55,047 bases of DNA, taken from positions 1 through 55,047 of the forward strand of contig JAOPUZ010000006.1 in NCBI GenBank assembly GCA_025966315.1, given 5' to 3'. Shown here piece by piece: positions 49,089 to 55,047 of the stretch; position 1 is the first letter of the stretch, and each line of letters starts with the position of its first letter. Under the pieces are notes generated by a model, which did no database searches, was not told the DNA's origin, and saw only the letters and a list, made by a program, of their open reading frames with translations. Source of the DNA: Frankiales bacterium. Lineage in GTDB: Bacteria > Actinomycetota > Actinomycetes > Mycobacteriales > Jatrophihabitantaceae. The position numbers were made by a program, and so were the translations under genes.

Positions 49089-49802
49089 CTAGCTGGAGAA
49101 CATGGCCTGGGCGACCGCGTTGACGTCCTTTTGCTGAGCCGAATCCATGAGCGTGATCCGTCCCGTGGTCATGACGAGCATCGAGTCGCACAGCGAGCCC
49201 GCGCTGGCGTTCTGTTCGGCCAGCAACACAGCAAGCGAGCGGGTGTCGCGCAACTTCGAAATGGCCTCGAACATCTGGTCGACGACGACCGGGGCCAGCC
49301 CCTCGGACGGTTCGTCGAGCAGCAGCACCTTCGGGTTTGCCATCAGCGCCCGGCCGATGGCCACCATTTGTTGCTGGCCGCCGGACAATTCGCGCGCCTT
49401 CTGGTTGAGCTTCTCGCGCAGCATCGGGAACAGATCGCAGACCGCGTCGACATTGACGTGCCGCTCGGCCTTGTTCGACAGGTGCCCGCCGACCAGCAGA
49501 TTGTCAGCGACGGTGAGCTCGCCGAACAGCTGCCGTCCCGCGGGGACCAGGGCCAGGCCCGCCGCCGATCGTTCCCACGGCCGGGCCCGCGTGATGTCCT
49601 CGCCGTTGAGCCGGATCGTGCCGCTACGCACCGGCAATGTCCCGGACAGCGCGGCCATCAGACTCGATTTACCGGCCCCGTTCAGCCCGAGCAGGCCCAC
49701 GTAGGTGCCCGATGGGACGGTGAAGGAAACGTCGTCGACCACTCGGAGCACGCCGCGGTAAACGGCGAGGTCTGAGATCTCAAGCGCTGGCGCGTTGTCC
49801 AA
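49089..49802 (-). CDS. livF: ABC importer ATPase LivF
   Basis: The 237-residue ATPase has Walker A GLNGAGKSS (39-47), signature LSGGQQQMVAIGRAL, Walker B VLLLDEPSEGLAP and the switch region LLAEQNAS, where Gln-Asn replaces the usual His as is normal for LivF. I chose TTG at 49802: GGAGAG lies 5 nt upstream and the length then equals that of LivF proteins. The start overlaps the end of livG by 23 bp. Confidence 0.9.
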   Translation of the reverse strand: MDNAPALEISDLAVYRGVLRVVDDVSFTVPSGTYVGLLGLNGAGKSSLMAALSGTLPVRSGTIRLNGEDITRARPWERSAAGLALVPAGRQLFGELTVADNLLVGGHLSNKAERHVNVDAVCDLFPMLREKLNQKARELSGGQQQMVAIGRALMANPKVLLLDEPSEGLAPVVVDQMFEAISKLRDTRSLAVLLAEQNASAGSLCDSMLVMTTGRITLMDSAQQKDVNAVAQAMFSS

Positions 49803-50517
49803 GGTAACTCTCCATAACGATCGGATCGGACAACACCTGTTCGGGCGTCCCTTCACTGACCAACCGGCCGGCGTCAATGGCGAGCACCCGGTCGGTGACC
49901 CGTCGGATCGCCCCCACGTTGTGCTCGATGAGCAACACGGTCAGGCCGTCGTCCGGCAGTTTGCGGACGATCGCGATCAGGTCGGTGACTTCTTCGGCGT
50001 TGAGCCCGCTGAAGATCTCGTCCAGGAGAATCAGGGTCGGGCTGCTGCCGAGCGCCCGCGCCAGTTCCAGTCGCTTGCCCTCGACCGCGTTGACCTCGCC
50101 GGCGACCTTCTCGGCGATCGGGCCGAGGCCGGTGCGGTGGGCGAGTTCGGCCGCCCGCTCCCGGGCCGCCCCGAGTCCCACGCCGGTTGCACTGATGGCG
50201 ACGGCAATGTTCTCCACGACGGTCATCGACCCGAATGGCTGAATGAGCTGAAAGGTACGGCCGATCCCGTGGCGGCAGCGCTGATAAGCGGGCATTCGTC
50301 CGATGTCCTTGCCCCCGAATGTGACGGTGCCACTGGTCGGCCGGAATGCACCGGCAATCAGGTTGAACAACGTCGTCTTGCCAGCCCCGTTCGGGCCGAT
50401 GATGCCCACGATCTCGCGGTCATCGGCGCGCATAGAAACGTCTTCGAGCGCCCGCACACTGCGAAAGTGCTTGGTAAGGCCATTGGTGGCCAGTACCGGT
50501 GAACTAGCTGCAACCAT
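49780..50517 (-). CDS. livG: ABC importer ATPase LivG
   Basis: The 245-residue ATPase has Walker A GPNGAGKTT (41-49), a variant signature NAVEGKRLELARAL in place of LSGGQ (a variation found in part of this family), Walker B LILLDEIFSGLN and switch LLIEHNVGAI. The C-terminal LSDPIVMESYLG is typical of LivG. GGGAGGT 8-9 nt upstream sets ATG 50517. First gene of the minus-strand transport unit. Confidence 0.92.
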   Translation of the reverse strand: MVAASSPVLATNGLTKHFRSVRALEDVSMRADDREIVGIIGPNGAGKTTLFNLIAGAFRPTSGTVTFGGKDIGRMPAYQRCRHGIGRTFQLIQPFGSMTVVENIAVAISATGVGLGAARERAAELAHRTGLGPIAEKVAGEVNAVEGKRLELARALGSSPTLILLDEIFSGLNAEEVTDLIAIVRKLPDDGLTVLLIEHNVGAIRRVTDRVLAIDAGRLVSEGTPEQVLSDPIVMESYLGQRASA

Positions 50518-50898
50518 CGTCGCCCGTACCTCCCGGTTAGCGTTTGGGAATCGGCTTCGTACAAAATGGCCTAGTAGAATTGGCACCCGTAATTCGGGCA
50601 AGACACAGCGAGGAAAGACGCGGACCGCCAACTCGTGACGTCGGCGAACCTAGTTGCAGCAAACTTGGTAAGTGTGAGGCGAATGCTGGCCTGACGAGCC
50701 GGGTAGTCGGGCAGAGCTCAGCCACGAAACGATGGCAAAGCCTGTTGCGGAAAAGCTCCGCGGCGTCTTGCAATACGACGCCTTCCAATACGGAACCGAC
50801 CATCGACCCGGGTTGGCGACACACAACGGTCGCTAGCTTAGGATCGACAAATCGCTCGCTATTGAAAGACCATTTCAGCGCTACCGGAACCGTTTCGA

Positions 50899-50940
50899 GA
50901 TATCGATATCGCGTGGATTCATTGTTCGATATATCGATCT
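50899..50940. promoter_or_regulatory. Pair of AT-rich palindromes, possible operators
   Basis: GATATCGATATC at 50899-50910 is a perfect 12-bp palindrome, and CGATATATCG at 50927-50936 is a perfect 10-bp palindrome. TATCGATA recurs at 51272-51279 in the promoter spacer downstream. Spacing of TATCGAT cores (50901 and 50932) is 31 bp, about three helical turns. A dimeric regulator of the liv unit or the dehydrogenases could bind; no regulator gene is in the window. Confidence 0.5.
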
Positions 50941-51264
50941 CGGTTCGACGTTTTGGAACCCTAGACAGGCGAAGTTGCTTCGTCAAGGTTTCGTCGTGAT
51001 GACCACTTAAGCTGTAACTGGACCGTGTCTGAACGATCTTGACCCCCGTTCGCCCGCTACTCCGTTGCAGGCGATTTGGGCCTTTTCCGCCACGGGGCAG
51101 GCACCGATTCCCCGCCCGTCGGCACTGTTTTTAACGCCGATTTTCGATGTTTTCCGAGGCGGTCGCGGGCACCCCCGGGTGGCGCTCGCCAGACCCGGAA
51201 TAGCGGCGCCCGCCCAGCCGTAGCGATGAGATTGGTAGGCCTTGAATATGAAGGTCAGATTTCG

Positions 51265-51308
51265 TTGACGTTATCGATACGCCGCGGGTATGTTCGGCGC
51301 ACCGAACA
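51265..51308 (+). promoter_or_regulatory. Promoter and overlapping palindromic operator
   Basis: TTGACG (51265-51270), 18-bp spacer, TATGTT (51289-51294). TGTTCGGCGCACCGAACA (51291-51308) has perfect 7-bp arms around CGCA and covers the end of the -10 box and the start site. The spacer holds TATCGATA. It points toward the acyl-CoA dehydrogenase 380 bp downstream. TTCGG-type dyads are reminiscent of IclR-family sites, which is only a resemblance. Confidence 0.65.
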
Positions 51309-51686
51309 GAAGACGACTTCTCGAACGGGCTGTGATGACTTCTCTGGTCCAGCACTGGGCCCGGTGGGCAAGATCCACCCCACGGGCGGTGGCACCCTGT
51401 GCGACCCACTCGCACGTGCCTTGACCAGCCGTGGCCTCGGCTGACCGCCCAACCGTGTGACCGGATTTCCAGCGGACCTGAAATGGCCGGCGCGCCCGTC
51501 CGAGACCCATCCGACAAAACTCGCACTACCGAAATCGCCGTTACTCCGTTCTACTGCAATTGAGCACCACGATATTTCGCACGACTGAGACCCGGTATGG
51601 CCTCAGCGCTTTCCCATGCGTGAGGGCAGCGGTTCCGCTTTCCTCCTAGCAAACTCGATGATCGATCAAGATCAACTGGAGGTCAC

Positions 51687-52811
51687 ATGGATCTGCTGAC
51701 CGACCCCACGATTACCGCCTTCCGGGAGGAAGCGCGGACGTGGCTGGAGGAGAACAAGCCGACCGAAGCTCGTCCACACGACGATCAGGCGGCACGCGAA
51801 TTCGATCGCGCCTGGCAACACAAGCAATACGAGGGCGGCTGGGCCGGCGTTGCCTGGCCCGAGGAATTCGGTGGCCGCGGACTCGCTCCGCTGCAGCAGA
51901 TGATCTGGTACGAAGAAATGGTCCGCGCTGGCGCGCCCAGTACCGGCAGCTTCACGGTCGCGTTGGGCCACGCCGGCCCGACCATCATGGCCAACGGGAC
52001 CAAAGAGCAGCAGGCCCTCTATCTCGACCGCATCATCAGCGGTGACACGCCCTGGTGCCAGGGCTTCTCCGAGCCCGGCTCCGGATCCGACCTGGCCTCA
52101 CTGCGCACCCGCGCAGTCATCGACGGCGACGAGCTGGTGGTCAACGGTCAGAAGATCTGGACCAGCTACGCCCACATCGCGGACTTCCAGGAATTGCTGG
52201 TCCGCACCGACCCGGAGGCGCCCAAGCACAAGGGCATTACCTGGGTCGTCATGGCCATGGATACCCCCGGGCTCACCGTCCGACCGATTCAGACCATCGA
52301 CGGCAACGCCCACTTCTGTGAGTGCTTCTACGACGACGTCCGCATCCCGCTGGCCAACGTCGTGGGTGGCCTGAACAACGGCTGGCGTACCGCAATGTCC
52401 ACCTTGTCCTTCGAGCGCGGTATGGGGTACCTGCAGTCCCGGCTCACGATCATCAATGAAGTGGACAAGCTGATCGAGGAAGCCCGCCAGCGCAAGCTGC
52501 TGGAGAACGACCGCATCGCCTACGAACTGGCCCACATCCGGGCCCAGGCGGTGACCGTGCACGCGCTGGGTTACGACGGCGTGGCCGCGACCTCGCAGCC
52601 CGAATTGATGTCCAGCGTGAACCAGATCTTCAACGGTGAGCTGTCCAAGTCGCTGGCCCGGATCGCGATCGAGATCCAGGGTGACGACGGCCTGGAGCGC
52701 ACCGAGTGGAACGGCCGCTACCTGGGCTCGTTCCCCGCCACGATCGCCGGCGGTTCGAAGGACATCCAGAAGAACATTCTCGGTGAACGAGTATTGGGGC
52801 TGCCGCGATGA
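51687..52811 (+). CDS. Acyl-CoA dehydrogenase, subunit 1
   Basis: The 374-residue flavoprotein has the N-terminal helical domain with GGWAGVAWPEEFGGRG (about 49-64), the FAD/substrate segment CQGFSEPGSGSDLASLRTRA (about 124-143) and the C-terminal helical domain ending IQKNILGERVLGLPR. It oxidises an acyl-CoA to the 2,3-enoyl-CoA. GGAGG 6 nt upstream sets the ATG. Its stop overlaps the start of the second dehydrogenase (ATGA), typical for actinobacterial pairs that work as alpha2-beta2 tetramers. Confidence 0.92.
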   Translation: MDLLTDPTITAFREEARTWLEENKPTEARPHDDQAAREFDRAWQHKQYEGGWAGVAWPEEFGGRGLAPLQQMIWYEEMVRAGAPSTGSFTVALGHAGPTIMANGTKEQQALYLDRIISGDTPWCQGFSEPGSGSDLASLRTRAVIDGDELVVNGQKIWTSYAHIADFQELLVRTDPEAPKHKGITWVVMAMDTPGLTVRPIQTIDGNAHFCECFYDDVRIPLANVVGGLNNGWRTAMSTLSFERGMGYLQSRLTIINEVDKLIEEARQRKLLENDRIAYELAHIRAQAVTVHALGYDGVAATSQPELMSSVNQIFNGELSKSLARIAIEIQGDDGLERTEWNGRYLGSFPATIAGGSKDIQKNILGERVLGLPR

Positions 52812-53800
52812 TCGACCTGAAGCTTTCTGACGACGAGAAATTCCTGCAGGAATCGGTCCGCGACGTCGGGGCCAAAGAGTTCCCGCTGGACGAGGGCATT
52901 CGCGCCGGTATCGACGGCCGCAAGCCGTTCGACGAGGCCCGCTGGCAACGGCTGGCCGGCCTCGGCTGGTTCGGCATCTGTGTGCCGGAGGCCCAAGGCG
53001 GCATCGGGCTCGGCCTGACCCACGAGATGCTGGTCTTCAACGAGCTGGGCAAGGTCGCAGCCAGCGGTCCGCTGGTCGGCACCGCGCTCGGTGCCTACGT
53101 CGCTGCCCGGGCCAAGTCCGACGAGATCGCCGCGGCCCTGATCGCGGGCCAGCGCAAGGCCGGCATCCTGGTCGGCGACCTGGTCGTGGACGCCGGTGTC
53201 GGCGATCTCGCGCTGCGGGTCACCTCCGAAGGCACCGAGCTGCTCGAGATCACCGAGGCCACCCCGGTGGTGTCGGTCGACGAGGCACTGGCCGTCAACC
53301 GGGTCACCGGCACGACCAGCCTGGTGCACATCACCGACGACGACATTCCGTCTCGGCTGCGCGTGCTGGTCGGCGCGTACCTGGTTGGTCTGGCCGAAAC
53401 CACCGTCGAGATGTCGGCGGACTACGCCAAGACCCGGGAGCAGTTCGGCAAGCCGATCGGCTCCTTCCAGGCGGTCAAGCACCGCTGTTCGGAAATGGTC
53501 ACGCGGGCCTATACCGCCAAGGCGCAGCTCGCGGTCGGCGCGGTGCTGGCCAACCTGGCGGCCACCGAGGGAATCGCCGGCAGCGGCTTGCTGGAAGTCG
53601 CGTCCGGCTACCTCTTGGCCATGGACGCGGCCCAGCAGAACGCGGACGACAATATCCAGAACCACGGCGGGATCGGCTTCACCGCCGAGCATCCCGCGGG
53701 CATCTTCGTCAAGCGCACGCAGGTCTATCGCCACCTCGGCGGCAAGATGTCCGACCTGATCCAGATCGCACTCGTCTCTCCGGAGACCAGCGCCGCCTGA
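52808..53800 (+). CDS. Acyl-CoA dehydrogenase, subunit 2
   Basis: The 330-residue partner is shorter than normal dehydrogenases (about 380), as in the smaller subunit of FadE heterotetramers. It has LKLSDDEKFLQESVRDVGA at the start, GWFGICVPEAQGGIGLGL (about 56-73), YAKTREQFGKPIGSFQAVKH, and the FAD-contacting NHGGIGFTAEHPAGIFVKR near the end. The middle beta domain is reduced. With subunit 1 it should form one enzyme; bulky substrates such as sterol or cyclic acyl-CoAs are handled by such pairs in mycobacteria. Confidence 0.9.
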   Translation: MIDLKLSDDEKFLQESVRDVGAKEFPLDEGIRAGIDGRKPFDEARWQRLAGLGWFGICVPEAQGGIGLGLTHEMLVFNELGKVAASGPLVGTALGAYVAARAKSDEIAAALIAGQRKAGILVGDLVVDAGVGDLALRVTSEGTELLEITEATPVVSVDEALAVNRVTGTTSLVHITDDDIPSRLRVLVGAYLVGLAETTVEMSADYAKTREQFGKPIGSFQAVKHRCSEMVTRAYTAKAQLAVGAVLANLAATEGIAGSGLLEVASGYLLAMDAAQQNADDNIQNHGGIGFTAEHPAGIFVKRTQVYRHLGGKMSDLIQIALVSPETSAA

Positions 53801-53868
53801 CGCACGCAGCTCCGACGCGGCCGCGACGCGTGGCTGCGAGCAGAACAGCATAGGGAGACAGCAAAAAG

Positions 53869-54663
53869 ATGACTGATCGGACGATATTGGTGACCGGTGC
53901 CGGGCGGGGCGCCGGTCAGGGCATCGCGCTGGCGCTGGCCAATGAAGGCGGCAACATTGCGATCTGTGACCTCGACGAAGCAACCGCGCAGGCCACCGCC
54001 AAGCTGATCGAGGAACGCGGCGCCACGGCGTTCGCGCTGCAGTGCGACGTCTCGGACGAGAACGCCGTCGACGCCATGTTCGCGGCCGTGGTCGAGCGGT
54101 TCGGGACGATCGATGTCCTCTGCAACACGGTGGCCTGGATCGATCCGCCCGGACCGATCGCCGAACTGCCGACCGAGCGCTGGCACAAGACGATCCGTAC
54201 CAACCTGGACAGTGTCATGTTCGGCACCCGCGCGGCGCTGAAGACGATGATCCCCAACCAAAAGGGCGTCATCATCAACATCTCGTCGTTGAACGGCACC
54301 CGGGGCTTCCCGGACCGGCCGAGCTACGGCGCGACCAAGGCCGCGGTCATCAACTTCACCCAGACCACGGCGATGGAGAACCGCCAGTACGGGATCCGGG
54401 CCAACGTCCTCGTCCCCGGCGGTATCAGCGGCGAACGAGTACGCCTGCTGGGTGAGATGGGTGCGGCGCTGGCCGAGCAGCGCGGAACGCCCCCGACCCG
54501 CGGCCAGTACCCGGACCCGCCGATGGAGATGCTGGATCCGGAATGGATCGGGCGCTATGTCTCCTTCCTCATCTCCGAGGACGGTCGGCACATCAACGGC
54601 CAAGCGTTGGTCATTGGCGAGGCTCCTCGCTCGCCGCTGCAGGCGATGTTCCCGGACATCTGA
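53869..54663 (+). CDS. Short-chain dehydrogenase/reductase
   Basis: The 264-residue SDR has the cofactor motif ILVTGAGRGAGQGIALAL (5-22), CDLDEATAQ with an acidic residue that favours NAD, CNTVAW in place of NNAG, catalytic Ser in NISSLNGTRGF and SYGATK with Tyr and Lys. It likely oxidises a hydroxyacyl intermediate made by the crotonases. It lies 68 bp after the dehydrogenase pair with GGGAGA upstream. A palindromic repeat follows its stop. Confidence 0.9.
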   Translation: MTDRTILVTGAGRGAGQGIALALANEGGNIAICDLDEATAQATAKLIEERGATAFALQCDVSDENAVDAMFAAVVERFGTIDVLCNTVAWIDPPGPIAELPTERWHKTIRTNLDSVMFGTRAALKTMIPNQKGVIINISSLNGTRGFPDRPSYGATKAAVINFTQTTAMENRQYGIRANVLVPGGISGERVRLLGEMGAALAEQRGTPPTRGQYPDPPMEMLDPEWIGRYVSFLISEDGRHINGQALVIGEAPRSPLQAMFPDI

Positions 54664-54680
54664 TCCATACGATCTGGGCC

Positions 54681-54728
54681 GGCCGATCGGCCCAGCCGAC
54701 CGGTCGGCCCAACCGACCGATCGGCCCA
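54681..54728. repeat. Tandem palindromes, about 17-bp period
   Basis: GGCCGATCGGCC (54681-54692), GCCGACCGGTCGGC (54695-54708) and CCGATCGG (54717-54724) sit in units ending GGCCCA. They are 18 bp after the SDR stop and 64 bp before the next start. It could be a terminator, an operator cluster or another minisatellite. Confidence 0.75.
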
Positions 54729-54791
54729 GCCACCTCTGCACATCCGTGTTGCAGTCCCGCACCATAGTTTCGAGTCACCCGGAGGGTCCCC

Positions 54792-55047
54792 TTGCGTAAC
54801 ATTTCTGGAAGCCGCTATCTGGCCGAGGCACTACAGGCCAGCGGCACCACGCACGTATTCATGGTTCCGACTGTGGCGGTACGTGCTCTCGCCGAGATGG
54901 ATTCTCTCGGTGTGCGCGGCATCATGGCGCACGGCGAGAAGGCCGCGGCCTACATGGCCGACGGCTACGCCCGCGTATCCCGCAGCCCCGGCTACTGCCT
55001 GGCCCAGACCATCGGGTCGGCCAACTTGGCCGCCGGGCTGCGCGATG
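54792..55047 (+). CDS. Thiamin-diphosphate-dependent enzyme, N-terminal part (window ends)
   Basis: The first 85 residues of an acetolactate-synthase-like enzyme: ISGSRYLAEALQASGTTHVF, MVPTVAVRALAEMD, and AHGEKAAAYMADGYARVS with the glutamate that activates TPP. GGAGGG 5-6 nt before a TTG gives the start. The rest lies beyond the window. Family members condense or decarboxylate 2-oxo acids or cleave oxalyl- or 2-hydroxyacyl-CoA; a C-C cleaving step at the end of the pathway is plausible. Confidence 0.88.
   Translation, partial: MRNISGSRYLAEALQASGTTHVFMVPTVAVRALAEMDSLGVRGIMAHGEKAAAYMADGYARVSRSPGYCLAQTIGSANLAAGLRD

Larger units (their letters stand above)
50518..51686. other. 1.17-kb gene-free divergent control region
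   Basis: No frame in these 1,169 bases looks like a gene. The longest (50544-50999, 151 codons on plus) has atypical codon use, no domain and runs through the livG leader. G+C is visibly lower than in the neighbouring genes. Features I see are two palindromes at 50899-50940, a promoter with operator at 51265-51308, and a Shine-Dalgarno (GGAGG) before the dehydrogenase at 51687. A small RNA is possible and cannot be judged by eye. Confidence 0.7.

Noticed and set aside
49089-49877. LivF start at 49877
   Set aside because: This would add 25 residues that overlap livG and have no family match. TTG 49802 has a Shine-Dalgarno and gives the normal length.
50544-50999. 151-codon gene in the divergent control region
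   Set aside because: Codon use and amino-acid composition are unlike neighbouring genes, no domain is seen, and it starts within the livG leader.
52718-53983. 421-codon antisense frame over the second acyl-CoA dehydrogenase
   Set aside because: The plus-strand gene has all FadE motifs and a coupled start; the antisense sequence is Arg/Gly/Asp-rich without domains.

Overview
The window is a 55 kb stretch of chromosome from a high-GC actinomycete. The evidence is a mycothione reductase (mycothiol is an actinobacterial thiol), F420-type LLM oxidoreductase, two GAF-ANTAR regulators, a DUF222/13E12 HNH protein, a LigD-type NHEJ ligase, frequent GTG/TTG starts and several starts preceded at 6-7 nt by a TANNNT box with no Shine-Dalgarno (probable leaderless mRNAs). 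The genus cannot be fixed from the sequence. No rRNA, tRNA, prophage or CRISPR array was found. The only mobile-element trace is the last 23 codons of an IS3-family transposase at the left edge.

Layout. 1-121: IS3 remnant. 270-4496: an LLM oxidoreductase and a TPP-riboswitch-controlled cytX permease, divergent from thiD, then a ROK-family kinase coupled to mycothione reductase. 5863-14157: a stress-flavoured block with two hemerythrins, two GAF-ANTAR proteins, a DUF6328 membrane protein, a phosphoesterase-ligase fusion, a DUF2231-Rieske fusion, a DUF3533-like permease, a secreted-repeat lipoprotein and DUF3072. 14274-17425: MOSC protein and a DrrAB-like exporter divergent from a TetR regulator across an inverted-repeat operator. 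17477-22809: class III CoA-transferase, a three-subunit molybdenum hydroxylase and a NIPSNAP protein. 22861-38122: assorted enzymes, membrane proteins and a PAS-GGDEF-EAL signalling protein. 38236-39464: an NTF2-like/SDR pair under a MerR-type promoter. 39947-42624: HNH protein and CinA.

43358-55047 looks like one catabolic locus. On the minus strand run a branched-chain-amino-acid-type ABC importer (livG-livF-SBP-livH-livM), two crotonases and an EthD protein. On the plus strand run two overlapping acyl-CoA dehydrogenases (probable hetero-oligomer), an SDR and a TPP-dependent enzyme cut by the window edge. They diverge from a 1.17 kb gene-free region with palindromes and one good promoter/operator. 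The likely job is uptake and beta-oxidation-like breakdown of an acid whose identity the sequence does not reveal.

The most unusual property is an abundance of tandem repeats. I count more than a dozen minisatellites, with units of 8 to 86 bp. Six of them include or touch the stop codon of the adjacent gene. Four others are in-frame expansions in the N-terminal tails of proteins. The largest is five copies of an 85-97 bp unit between the EthD gene and cinA; each copy can fold into the same nested stem-loop, and the copies alternate in sequence as if a dimer had been duplicated. This array is the best candidate in the window for something undescribed.
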